Positions 9,013 through 17,080 of a DNA stretch of 64,000 nt are shown here, one piece after another. Position numbers and translations under genes: made by a program. The DNA is taken from assembly GCA_030765525.1 (NCBI GenBank), contig JAVCCK010000005.1, positions 1-64,000 of the forward strand. Direction: 5' to 3'. The stretch's first letter is position 1. Every line of letters starts with the position of its first letter. Source of the stretch: Candidatus Lernaella stagnicola. GTDB lineage: Bacteria > Lernaellota > Lernaellaia > Lernaellales > Lernaellaceae. A model generated the notes under the pieces. It was not told where the DNA came from and did no database searches. It worked only from the letters and a program-made list of their open reading frames with translations.

Positions 9013-9702
9013 TTAGTCGAAGGCTCGTTTGCCGGGGCCGAAAATCCGCCCTTCGGCCGCCAGATTCGCCAACACGCGCAGATAACACCACACGACCGCA
9101 GCCAGCGCCGGAATCGTGATCCACCACCGCGGCCCCAAACCGCCGACCATCGCCAGCCATACGAGACACAAGAAGCCGGGCATCACGAACATGCCGATGA
9201 TCGTCACCGGTATCATCCTTGGGTATTCCGGGTCGCTCAGGAGAAGCCGCCCGGCGCGGTTCCAATGCAGCTTGCTTTCGCCCGGCGGCGCTTGCGGGTC
9301 CCTCGCCCCGAGCTTGCCCGCGGTGAAAAATAGAATCCACACCGCCACTTCCAACCCCAGCAGCAACAGCAAGCCGGTCGACGCCAACCAAGCGTGAAAG
9401 CCGCCGCCCCACGACGCGACCAAGCCGGCCAATGGCGCCACGAGCACGAGACCGCCGACCGTGCGCGCTCGCTCGGGGAAATATTCCAGATGCAGCACGA
9501 TGGCGAAAACCAGGTAGCCCAGATACGTCGCGCCGAACAGCACCCATGCCGCAAAACGCATGCCGCCGCTGGTCGAGGCTTCGCTCAAGGCCCGCGACAC
9601 CCAGGGGATGGCGGCCAGCGGCAGCAACACGTGCATCGCCGCGCTGAGGGTGTCGGCGCGCGAAATCCACGGGTTCGGTTCGTATTTCGTATATCCGGCC
9701 AT
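9013..9702 (-). CDS. Polytopic membrane protein (possible YIP1 family)
   Basis: The protein is 229 residues from ATG 9702 (MAGYTKYEPNPWISR). An in-frame ATG at 9855 would add 51 residues with no membrane character and would leave almost no room for the divergent transporter promoter, so it is less likely. Five hydrophobic segments are visible: HVLLPLAAIPWVSRAL, FAAWVLFGATYLGYLVFAIV, GGLVLVAPLAGLVASW, LLLLLGLEVAVWILFF and a long C-terminal pair (VTIIGMFVMPGFLCLVWLAM). The layout resembles Yip1-domain proteins, but the match is only by topology. It lies upstream of the CgeB-like gene with a 65-bp gap and may be cotranscribed. Function is unknown. Confidence 0.6.
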   Translation of the reverse strand: MAGYTKYEPNPWISRADTLSAAMHVLLPLAAIPWVSRALSEASTSGGMRFAAWVLFGATYLGYLVFAIVLHLEYFPERARTVGGLVLVAPLAGLVASWGGGFHAWLASTGLLLLLGLEVAVWILFFTAGKLGARDPQAPPGESKLHWNRAGRLLLSDPEYPRMIPVTIIGMFVMPGFLCLVWLAMVGGLGPRWWITIPALAAVVWCYLRVLANLAAEGRIFGPGKRAFD

Positions 9703-9783
9703 GCGGAAATAATGAACATCCTTGGACAAATGAGCAATGGGGGCGGAAAAGCAAAATAACTGAATGAGGCGCCATTCATTGGC

Positions 9784-9813
9784 TTGACGTGCGGCCTCGT
9801 CCTCTGCTAGGAT
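9784..9813 (+). promoter_or_regulatory. Candidate sigma-70 promoter of the first OFA transporter
   Basis: TTGACG (9784-9789) is followed after 18 bases by TAGGAT (9808-9813). It points toward the transporter gene starting at 9895, giving a leader of about 75 bases. Identified by motif and spacing only. Confidence 0.4.
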
Positions 9814-9894
9814 TTGCCGATTTCCAAACAGGGTTGAAATGTGAAATTGACTCACATGCTATAAATACAAGCTTTTCTTGGGAGGTTCTCGTCC

Positions 9895-11154
9895 ATGAGC
9901 GAAAAAGTCCAAAACCGCTGGTTAGTCGTTGTCGGAGCGATCTTGATCCAGCTCTGCCTCGGCGCAATTTACGCCTGGTCCGTGTTTACCAAGCCGCTGG
10001 TCGAGGCGGGCTGGTCCAAAACCCAAACGCAACTCGTTTTCTCGGCCGGTCTGGCGCTGTTCGCGGTCGTGATGGTGGCGGCCGGGCGCGCGATGCCTAA
10101 GGTCGGCCCACAAAAACTCACCTTCGCCAGCGCCATCGTGCTCGGCTTGGGTTATGTGCTGGCCGGTTTGTTCGGCGGCACGAGTTTTTGGGCGATTTTC
10201 CTACTCGTGGGCGTCGTGGGCGGCGCGGGCATCGGCCTGGGCTACGTCGTGCCGATCGCCGTGGGCATGCGCTGGTTCCCGGACAAAAAAGGAATGATCA
10301 CGGGTCTGGCCGTGGCCGGTTTCGGTTTCGGCGCCATGTTGTGGGTCAAACTGGCCGGCGCGTGGGGCCACTTGATTGAGACCATGGGCCTGTCCACGAC
10401 CTTCCTGATCTACGGCATCATCTTCGCCGCCGCCGTTTTCCTCGGCGGTATCTGGATGAAATTCCCGCCCGAAGGCTGGCTGCCGGAAGGTTACGAGCCG
10501 CCCAAAGCCACCGGCGGCGCCGCGCCTGCCGCGGGTACGGTCGATTTCACCGCGGGCCAAATGCTCTCTACGCCGCAGTTCTACATGATTCTTTTGACCT
10601 TCGCCTTCGGCGCCAGCGCCGGCCTGATGAGCATCGGCCTGATGAAACTTTGGCCGACGCAAGCACTCATGGCGGGCGGCATGGACGAAGTCGCTGCCAG
10701 CGCCATCGCGGGTACGGCCATGGCCGTGTTTTTCTCGCTGGCCAACGGCATCGGCCGCATCGCTTGGGGTACGGTCAGCGACAAGCTCGGCGCGAAATTG
10801 TCGATCATCCTGATGACCGCCACCCAGGGCGTGTTCGTCATTCTGTTCCAGTGGATGGCCGGAAACGAATACTCGCTCTACCTGTTCGCCACGCTGATCG
10901 GCTTCAATTTCGGCGGCAACTTCGCTCTGTTCCCGATGATCACCGCGGGCACCTTCGGCGTCAAAAACGTCGGCCAGAACTACGGTTGGGTGTTCCTCGC
11001 CTACGGCGTGGGCGGTATCTTCGGACCCATCTTGGGCGGCAAACTCGGCGACCTGGACAAGTTCCCCCTCGCCTTCACCATCTGCGGCATCCTTTGCCTC
11101 GTGGCCGCGGGCATCATTGCCCTGGTCAAAGCGCCGTCGAAGGCCCCTGCATAA
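9895..11154 (+). CDS. OFA-family MFS transporter (OxlT-like)
   Basis: The 419-residue protein starts at ATG 9895 behind GGGAGG. It shows twelve hydrophobic segments of the major facilitator fold. The N-terminal LCLGAIYAWSVFTKPL is the signature start of the oxalate/formate antiporter (OFA) family, and GRIAWGTVSDKLGAK (about residues 285-300) is the MFS loop motif in the second half. Family members exchange small carboxylates such as oxalate and formate across the inner membrane; many OFA members have other or unknown substrates, so the substrate cannot be assigned. A strong terminator follows directly, so it seems monocistronic. The next gene is a diverged paralogue. Confidence 0.85.
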   Translation: MSEKVQNRWLVVVGAILIQLCLGAIYAWSVFTKPLVEAGWSKTQTQLVFSAGLALFAVVMVAAGRAMPKVGPQKLTFASAIVLGLGYVLAGLFGGTSFWAIFLLVGVVGGAGIGLGYVVPIAVGMRWFPDKKGMITGLAVAGFGFGAMLWVKLAGAWGHLIETMGLSTTFLIYGIIFAAAVFLGGIWMKFPPEGWLPEGYEPPKATGGAAPAAGTVDFTAGQMLSTPQFYMILLTFAFGASAGLMSIGLMKLWPTQALMAGGMDEVAASAIAGTAMAVFFSLANGIGRIAWGTVSDKLGAKLSIILMTATQGVFVILFQWMAGNEYSLYLFATLIGFNFGGNFALFPMITAGTFGVKNVGQNYGWVFLAYGVGGIFGPILGGKLGDLDKFPLAFTICGILCLVAAGIIALVKAPSKAPA

Positions 11155-11178
11155 CCGTTACGTAACCGGATATCACCC

Positions 11179-11208
11179 AAGGCCGCCTGAACGGGCGGCC
11201 TTTTTTTT
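11179..11208 (+). terminator. Rho-independent terminator after the OFA transporter
   Basis: Stem GGCCGCC (11181-11187) pairs with GGCGGCC (11194-11200) across a 6-base loop, followed by eight T residues. Confidence 0.9.
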
Positions 11209-11237
11209 GTCGTTTTGCGGCGTGGCGGCGGTTTCAG

Positions 11238-11266
11238 TTGCCGGGAGACAACCGGTGTCTTATACT
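11238..11266 (+). promoter_or_regulatory. Candidate sigma-70 promoter of the second OFA transporter
   Basis: TTGCCG (11238-11243) and TATACT (11261-11266) are separated by exactly 17 bases, about 20 bases upstream of the start codon at 11287, which leaves a very short leader. Confidence 0.55.
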
Positions 11267-11286
11267 CACACTCTGAATTTGGAGAC

Positions 11287-12483
11287 ATGGTGGATAATCC
11301 CATTCGCGAAAAAACGAAAGTATTGATTGGCGTTTGCGCCGTGCAAGCGGCGGTCGGCGCGATTCACGCGTGGCCTGTTTTCGCGACGCTTTTACGCCAA
11401 GCCGGGGCGACGCCGGCGGGTACCCGGGCCGTCGGCACCGCGATGAATGTAATGTGGTTGGCCGGGTTGTTCGTGGCCGCTTACGCGATTAAGAAACACA
11501 ACGCCCAGCGTCTGCTGATGGTCGGCGGCGGGCTGGCGGCGGCGGGATACGTTCTGGCCGGCGTCTTCGGCGCGCGCGTGTTGATGAACCTGCTTTTCGT
11601 CGGCTTTTTTGCCGGCGCGGGTCTGGGAATCGCGTTCGGCGTCAGTCTCGACCGCGGCATCCGCTGGTTTTCGGATCGTCCCGGTTTGCTGCTCGGCGCG
11701 GCGTTCGCGTCGGCGGGATTCAGCGGTATGCTTTTTTCCCGGCTCGGCGGCAGCCTGCAATCGCTCGGACCTTTCTCGACGCGTCTCACGTACTTCGTTT
11801 TCGGCGGCTTGATCCTCGTGTTGCACATCGCGGGCGCTTATTTGCTGCGTTCTCCCGCAGAAGAGGAAGATGTGCCGCCCTTTTCGACCGGCGAGCTTTG
11901 GCGTTCGGCTGATTTCTTCCGGGTGGTCGTCGTGGCGGTTCTCGCCTTGGGCGCTACGGGGCTGGTGATGAAGCTGCTCAAAACGTATCCGGCGGAACAG
12001 CTAATCGCCCACGGGGACCTGCGCGATAACCAAGCGCGCATGGTGGCCGTGATCGCCATGGGGTTTTTCTTTTCCTTCGCCAACGGCATCGGCCGGTTGG
12101 TGTGGGGTCTGCTTGCCGACGCTTGGGGAGCGCGACGCGTTTTCGCCGTGTTGCTTTTCGCCCAGGCGGTCTTCACGGTGCTGTTCCTGGGCATGACGCA
12201 GAATATCTGGCTCGTCTACCTGGGCTGCGCCGTTCTTGGTTGGAACTACGGCGGCATGTATTCGTTACTTGGCACGTTCGCGGCAACACGTTTCGGCACG
12301 GCGCATTTCGCGCGCTTGTTCGCCTGGATCTTCCTCGCGTACGCGGTGCTGGACACTTTCATCGAAGCGACTCTGCTGCAGTCGATGGCGGCAGTACCGG
12401 CGCCGGCGCTGTTTACGGCCGCGGCGGTTCTCACGTTGGCGGCAGCCGGTTTGATGGCGACAGCCAAGCCGCGTCAAGCTTGA
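11287..12483 (+). CDS. MFS transporter, OFA-like paralogue
   Basis: The 398-residue protein starts at ATG 11287; the adjacent GTG at 11290 is better spaced from GGAG and is an equally good start. It has 12 predicted membrane spans and parallels the preceding transporter segment by segment (AAVGAIHAWPVFATLL against LCLGAIYAWSVFTKPL; GIGRLVWGLLADAWGAR against GIGRIAWGTVSDKLGAK). It has its own promoter and a terminator separates it from the first copy, so the two are regulated apart. The second copy has diverged widely, so a different carboxylate substrate is likely. No metabolic partner gene lies beside it. Confidence 0.8.
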   Translation: MVDNPIREKTKVLIGVCAVQAAVGAIHAWPVFATLLRQAGATPAGTRAVGTAMNVMWLAGLFVAAYAIKKHNAQRLLMVGGGLAAAGYVLAGVFGARVLMNLLFVGFFAGAGLGIAFGVSLDRGIRWFSDRPGLLLGAAFASAGFSGMLFSRLGGSLQSLGPFSTRLTYFVFGGLILVLHIAGAYLLRSPAEEEDVPPFSTGELWRSADFFRVVVVAVLALGATGLVMKLLKTYPAEQLIAHGDLRDNQARMVAVIAMGFFFSFANGIGRLVWGLLADAWGARRVFAVLLFAQAVFTVLFLGMTQNIWLVYLGCAVLGWNYGGMYSLLGTFAATRFGTAHFARLFAWIFLAYAVLDTFIEATLLQSMAAVPAPALFTAAAVLTLAAAGLMATAKPRQA

Positions 12484-12547
12484 CAGATATTCCCCTTTTG
12501 CCCATTGTCCCAGGTCGGTAACCTGCAAACGAGGAAAGGACCTTGTT

Positions 12548-12982
12548 ATGAGTCACCTTTGCGAGGCGGCGGTCCTCACATGTGAAGATTTTCGGCTTCA
12601 TCAACGTCGAGGCGGCGGTAATTTCATCGGCGAATTCGTCGCCGGGTTGAACGTTGATTGCGACATCATCACCCGCGCCGGCTGCGTGCAGGATTTGGTG
12701 CGGCCCCAAGCGGGATCCGATGCCTCGTTGCTGCGAGATTTGGTCGTTTCGGTCGACCTACACAAGGTCAAAACGATCTACTTCGTGGCGCACGAAAATT
12801 GTGGCGCATACGGCCATTTCGGCTTTGAAAACCGTATGTTGGAACTCGACCAACACCGCGCGGACTTGCTGGCCGCCCGCGAGGTCGTCGCCGCCCGTTT
12901 CCCGGGGGTCGAGATTCAGTTGCGGATCGCCGAACTCGAGCCCGGAACGACGGACAAATGGCGCTTGGTAATTGTGCATTGA
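12548..12982 (+). CDS. Minimal beta-carbonic-anhydrase-like zinc protein
   Basis: The 144-residue protein starts at ATG 12548 behind GGAAAGGA. Two motifs of beta-class carbonic anhydrases are present: CEDFR near residue 12 (C-x-D-x-R, the first zinc ligand and the Asp-Arg dyad) and HENCGAYG near residue 81 (H-x2-C, the other two zinc ligands). Spacing fits the fold, but the protein is shorter than typical enzymes of about 200 residues and lacks the N-terminal arm used for dimerisation. In the family the reaction is CO2 hydration in the cytoplasm. Because many short relatives are uncharacterised, enzymatic activity is an inference. Confidence 0.65.
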   Translation: MSHLCEAAVLTCEDFRLHQRRGGGNFIGEFVAGLNVDCDIITRAGCVQDLVRPQAGSDASLLRDLVVSVDLHKVKTIYFVAHENCGAYGHFGFENRMLELDQHRADLLAAREVVAARFPGVEIQLRIAELEPGTTDKWRLVIVH

Positions 12983-13041
12983 GTGCCACAGTTTTTTCTT
13001 CGGACGCGAAAAAAATAGTGGCAAACCGGTCCAACAATCGT

Positions 13042-13047
13042 TATAAT
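13042..13047 (+). promoter_or_regulatory. Consensus -10 element upstream of cytidine deaminase
   Basis: A perfect TATAAT lies at 13042-13047; the -35 position (13019-13024, TGGCAA) is poor. A start near 13054 would give a 94-base leader containing the inverted repeat at 13074-13130. Confidence 0.45.
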
Positions 13048-13073
13048 ACTTCCAGGTATTGGCATGAAATCAG

Positions 13074-13140
13074 CCGTGGGGCTCGGGTTATGTTAGTGTC
13101 CTCCCCAATCCTCCCATACCGAGCCCCGCGGTTTGTTGTT
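13074..13140 (+). repeat. Long inverted repeat with T-rich tail in the cdd leader (possible attenuator)
   Basis: GGGGCTCGG at 13078-13086 pairs with CCGAGCCCC at 13119-13127. With flanking CCG/CGG and inner TATG/CATA the imperfect stem reaches about 16 pairs around a loop of about 25 bases. TTTGTTGTTT follows the 3' arm, so the structure resembles a weak intrinsic terminator placed before the coding region. Confidence 0.55.
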
Positions 13141-13147
13141 TAACACC

Positions 13148-13552
13148 ATGACACACCCCCTACCCGATTCCGAAATGCGCTCTTTGCTCTCGGCGGCTCG
13201 TCGCGCCATGAGTCATGCTCTGCCCCATGTCAGCGGATACCGCGTCGGCGCCGCCTTGCGCACGGCAACCGGCGAGGTCTTCACCGGCGTCAACGTGGAA
13301 AGCCCCAGTCTTCTACAGGTTTTTTGCGCCGAGCGCGTCGCCTTGCTCAAGGCGCTGAGCGAGGGACAAACCGCGTTCACCCACATCGCCGTGGTGGCGG
13401 AACAAAGCACCCCGGCTACGCCCTGCGGCCTGTGTCGCCAGATGCTGCATGAGTTCGCGGCGGGTATTGTGGTGGTCACCGAAGATCAGGACGGAACGCC
13501 GCTCGCCAAGCCTCTTGCCGACTACCTGCCCGAAGCCTTCGACGGCCCCTGA
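13148..13552 (+). CDS. cdd: Cytidine deaminase
   Basis: The 134-residue protein matches homotetrameric cytidine deaminases, which convert cytidine and deoxycytidine to uridine forms in pyrimidine salvage. The catalytic Cys-Ala-Glu (FCAERVAL, near residue 60) and the P-C-x2-C zinc motif (TPCGLCRQML, near residue 95) are both intact, and NVESPS is the substrate-binding segment. ATG 13148 is used; an in-frame TTG at 13133 is possible, and no strong ribosome binding site is visible for either, which fits control through the upstream hairpin. It stands alone and converges on the DUF5610 gene. Confidence 0.9.
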   Translation: MTHPLPDSEMRSLLSAARRAMSHALPHVSGYRVGAALRTATGEVFTGVNVESPSLLQVFCAERVALLKALSEGQTAFTHIAVVAEQSTPATPCGLCRQMLHEFAAGIVVVTEDQDGTPLAKPLADYLPEAFDGP

Positions 13553-13684
13553 ACCGGCTCAGTCAACGCAGACCTCGGCAGCGCCAATTAGTGACTTTGG
13601 GTGCATTTGGTCATAAAATGCGACGTTGATTAGCGGATTTGGACATGAAATCAGCGACCGTTCGGACACAAAAAGCGGCGCGTG

Positions 13685-14218
13685 TCACAAAATTACGTCC
13701 GCTTTGTCGCTGTTTTGCTGCGCGACGAGGTCTCTTTGTTCGGTAAAGAAGCGGTCGAGCTTCTCGAAAATCAGGTTGTGGGTTTGTTGGATCTGGCCCA
13801 TCGTGTTCTCGTCGTTGATGTCCATTCCCTGCAGGATCGCCAGCGCCTCGTTGTACCCTTTGTTGACCGCATTGCCGATGAGCTTTTCGTATTTGTTGAT
13901 CGCTTCGTCGTCGGAGAGCTCCGGGTGCTGTTCGCGATACGCGCCGAACATGCCGACCGCGAAACCGGCGATGGTATCGGAGACAGCATCGGGCGAGGGG
14001 TCGAATTCGTCCAGGTTGAATCCGTCCGAGACTGATTGGACGAGCGAACGCAGTTGGTCCAGCGTGTGCTTGGCGTACACGGCGAAGGGGAATCTTTCAT
14101 CCCGCTGCGCCACTTTGTCGCCGGCCTGCAGCTTGGCGGGTGCTGCCAGGTCCGTTTTTTTCGCGTTGGCCGGTTGATTCGGGGCGACAGCGCCAGGGGT
14201 AATGGGATCGATCGGCAT
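13685..14218 (-). CDS. DUF5610 domain protein
   Basis: The 177-residue protein starts at ATG 14218 behind GGAGAGG. After a Pro/Ala-rich N-terminus of about 40 residues it carries a helical domain with SPDAVSDTIAGFAVGMF and NKGYNEALAILQGM, followed by a helix (IQQTHNLIFEKLDRFF). This order of motifs is that of DUF5610 proteins of other proteobacteria, whose function is unknown. No signal peptide or membrane span is present. It is divergent from plsB with 117 bp between the start codons. Confidence 0.65.
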   Translation of the reverse strand: MPIDPITPGAVAPNQPANAKKTDLAAPAKLQAGDKVAQRDERFPFAVYAKHTLDQLRSLVQSVSDGFNLDEFDPSPDAVSDTIAGFAVGMFGAYREQHPELSDDEAINKYEKLIGNAVNKGYNEALAILQGMDINDENTMGQIQQTHNLIFEKLDRFFTEQRDLVAQQNSDKADVIL

Positions 14219-14335
14219 GGGACACCTCTCCAAAGAGTTGTATATGAATCATCGGCTTTTTGCCCGGTGAGCTTTAGCGTGCTTCGGGCCAAAAAAGGCC
14301 TTTGCCGCAACCCCGGGACGGGTATATGTTAAGCT

Positions 14336-17035
14336 ATGCTTTTCAAGCGGAAACGAAAGTCCGGCGATCGCGCCACAAAACCCAGTGAGCCTCGCCACTT
14401 ACGGCGTTTTTTACAGGGTTCGTTTCACCACTACAGCACCATCTTTTTCGGGCGTTTCAGCCTGTTTTTTGACCGTTTGTTTCAATTTCTTTTCGGCAAA
14501 GCGACGATCTCCGCCGCCGACCGCGAGGAAATTAGGCAAGCGGCGAGACTGGGCACGGTGGTATTCGTGCTACGCAGTCCCAGTCGGCTGGAGTACCTGC
14601 GCATGGCGTACATCCTTCGCCGCGACGGTCTGCCCTACCCGCAATTTGCGCACTACATCTCACTTTATTTATGGCAGCCGTGGCTGACGGCCTTGCGGCG
14701 CGTGGTGGGCACGGTGGTCAGTATCCTTGAGCGCCAGGGTTACCCGAACCCTTACCGCAACGGGTATGTCGAGACCTTGGTGACCGGCCACATCCCCACG
14801 CTGCTGCCCTTGCACCAGTTTCGGGGCGTGCCGCGCCGGTTTGCCCCGGGCAAGGAACGGCTCGATCCATTGCTGGAGATATCGCGCATCAGCCGAGAGA
14901 AAGGGGTGCCGATCGTCGTCGTGCCGTTGGTGTTGATTTACGGTCGCGCGCCGGATCGGGACATCAAATCGGTGGTCGACATGATCGTGGGCCCGTCGGA
15001 CAACCCCGGGAGCCTGCGTCGTATTTGGCTGGGTTTGCGACACCGGCGGGCGACGTTCATCAAGGTGGCGCGGCCGCAGACTCTCGAGGATTTGGAAGAA
15101 GATGTAGCGATGAAGGTGCCTTCCCTGTTTGTCGGTCAACCGGAGGCCGACCGCGCGTATCACATACGGCAATACCTGCTCGACCGCATCGAGACCGAGC
15201 GCCGGGTTGTGCTGGGGCCGGCACGCAAGAGTCGGGACGAGATGATCGAAGCGGTGCTGCACGAACCGGATTTCGTCGCCAAATTGATGCGCTACTGCAA
15301 AGAGAACGACGAGCCCTTCATCGAAACGCGCCGTCGAGCACGGCGGTATTTGGAGGAAATGGCCGCCGACCTGAGGCCGGGCGTCGTGCGGTCTGTCGTG
15401 TTCATTCTCGATCGCATACTGGGGCGCGTGTATCCGCGTGTCGAAGTGGACATGCGGGGCCTGGAAAAGGTGCGGCGCATCACGCGTGAAATGCCGGTGG
15501 TGTTCGTGCCGTCGCACAAGAGCCACATCGACTACATCATCTTGAACTACATTTTCTACAAGAACCATATGTCGCTGCCGTTGACGGTAACCGGAGTCAA
15601 TCTGAATTTCTGGCCGATCAGTTCGCTGTTTCGTGGGGCTGGCGCGCTGTACATGCGCCGGTCGTTTCGCGGCAAGCGAATTTACACGCTGTGCTTCGTG
15701 AAATATCTCGCGGCGGTGTTGCGCGAGGATTTGAGCTTGACCTTCTTCGTCGAGGGCGGTCGCAGCCGTATCGGCAAGTTGCTCCCGCCCAAGACCGGCT
15801 TCATTCAGTACCTGCTGGAGGCCGCCGCGGAGGTAGTCGACAAACCACTGGCGGTCGTGCCCGTATCGATCGGTTACGAACGGATTTTCGAAGAACGCTT
15901 CTACACCGACGAAGCGGCCGGGCGGCCCCAGGAAGGTGAAAACCTGCAGACGATGTTACGGCACCGGCGGCTGCTGACCAAGTCGCGCGGTCGCGTGTGG
16001 ATCGATTTCGCGGAGCCGATCACGATGTGGGATTGGGCCGGGAAAACCCGCGGTGACGCGCCGCTGGGGGAATCGGAGGAAATTCGGCGAACGGCCAAGT
16101 CGGTCGCCCATCGGGTTGTACACGACATCAACCGACTGCAGCCGGTCACGGAGTACGCGATCGTGGCCGAAGCGCTGCTGGCCGGGGCGCGGCGCGGCAT
16201 TCCCGCCGACGCCGTGAAGCGCCGCTACGATTTGATTTCCGAGCACTTGCGCGAAGAAGGGGCGCCGTTACCGACCAAACACGTCGGCGTCGAGACGATT
16301 TTGACGGCGATGGTCGCCGAAAAAGTGCTGGGCGTGGAAGAGGACGAAGAAAGCGAAGAGCCGCCCTTCTACCTGCTCGAGGAAGACCGTCGTCTGGCGC
16401 TGTCCATTTACGCGAACACGGTCGTGCCGCATCACCACTGGATTAGCCTGGTGGCGGCCACCTTGTTATCGGAAAACGACCCGCTGCCTACCGGCCGCCT
16501 GTTTGAGCGCTTTTGCTTTTTGGTCAGCTTGTTGCGCCGCGAGTTCGTGTTCGGAGCGACCCCCGAACGCACCAAGGCGGAAAACGACGCCGACTTCGAC
16601 CGCACCTTGGGCGTATTCGAGGCTCGCGGCTGGGTCGGCAAGCACTCCGGCGGATACCTGCTCACCGGTGAGGGGCGTTTTGCGGCCGAGACCTTCGCGG
16701 CGGTGGTCTCGGGTTACGTGGAGAGCTACGACTTGGCGGCGCGTTCGCTGCTCAAACGCAAGAGCGAAGTGGATACGGACAAGGATTTGATCAAGTTCGT
16801 ATTAAAGAAAGGCCATCGCTTATTGAGCATGGGTGAGCTGCAACACCCGGAAGCGGTTCATAAAATCATCGTGGAAACCGCGCTGCGGCATTACTCGGAT
16901 CTTGGCCTGCTGCGCTCGGAATACCAGGTCGGCGAAAAGACCAAGGCCGGCACTCGGACTTACCAAGTGGCCGATTTCGTCCGTTTGCGGGAAATGGAAG
17001 ACACTATGCGGATGTTCATGGGTCGCCGCAGTTAA
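14336..17035 (+). CDS. plsB: Glycerol-3-phosphate acyltransferase
   Basis: The 899-residue protein is PlsB-length and acylates sn-glycerol-3-phosphate at position 1, the first step of phospholipid synthesis at the inner membrane. The four acyltransferase blocks are clear: HKSHID (residues 394-399, the H-x4-D catalytic pair), GAGALYMRRSF, FFVEGGRSRIGKLLPPKTG and VVPVSIGYERIFEE. Long N- and C-terminal regions match the PlsB rather than the PlsC subfamily. The start at ATG 14336 has only a weak ribosome binding site. The gene converges on rpoH with 45 bp between stops. Confidence 0.93.
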   Translation: MLFKRKRKSGDRATKPSEPRHLRRFLQGSFHHYSTIFFGRFSLFFDRLFQFLFGKATISAADREEIRQAARLGTVVFVLRSPSRLEYLRMAYILRRDGLPYPQFAHYISLYLWQPWLTALRRVVGTVVSILERQGYPNPYRNGYVETLVTGHIPTLLPLHQFRGVPRRFAPGKERLDPLLEISRISREKGVPIVVVPLVLIYGRAPDRDIKSVVDMIVGPSDNPGSLRRIWLGLRHRRATFIKVARPQTLEDLEEDVAMKVPSLFVGQPEADRAYHIRQYLLDRIETERRVVLGPARKSRDEMIEAVLHEPDFVAKLMRYCKENDEPFIETRRRARRYLEEMAADLRPGVVRSVVFILDRILGRVYPRVEVDMRGLEKVRRITREMPVVFVPSHKSHIDYIILNYIFYKNHMSLPLTVTGVNLNFWPISSLFRGAGALYMRRSFRGKRIYTLCFVKYLAAVLREDLSLTFFVEGGRSRIGKLLPPKTGFIQYLLEAAAEVVDKPLAVVPVSIGYERIFEERFYTDEAAGRPQEGENLQTMLRHRRLLTKSRGRVWIDFAEPITMWDWAGKTRGDAPLGESEEIRRTAKSVAHRVVHDINRLQPVTEYAIVAEALLAGARRGIPADAVKRRYDLISEHLREEGAPLPTKHVGVETILTAMVAEKVLGVEEDEESEEPPFYLLEEDRRLALSIYANTVVPHHHWISLVAATLLSENDPLPTGRLFERFCFLVSLLRREFVFGATPERTKAENDADFDRTLGVFEARGWVGKHSGGYLLTGEGRFAAETFAAVVSGYVESYDLAARSLLKRKSEVDTDKDLIKFVLKKGHRLLSMGELQHPEAVHKIIVETALRHYSDLGLLRSEYQVGEKTKAGTRTYQVADFVRLREMEDTMRMFMGRRS

Positions 17036-17080
17036 CCGACTTCACGGCAAACTCCCTCCGACTTCAATGTGAGGATTCGC

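Noticed and set aside
8948-9775. Upstream extension of the CgeB-like protein by 276 codons
   Set aside because: It overlaps the membrane protein gene in another frame and shows no protein-like composition; ATG 8947 has a ribosome binding site.
9847-9866. TTGACT and TATAAA as promoter of the first OFA transporter
   Set aside because: The spacer is only seven bases; the pair at 9784-9813 is better spaced.
13078-13127. tRNA or SRP RNA gene in the cdd leader
   Set aside because: It has one long stem but no cloverleaf and no SRP core (GGAAGG/AGCAG) sequence.
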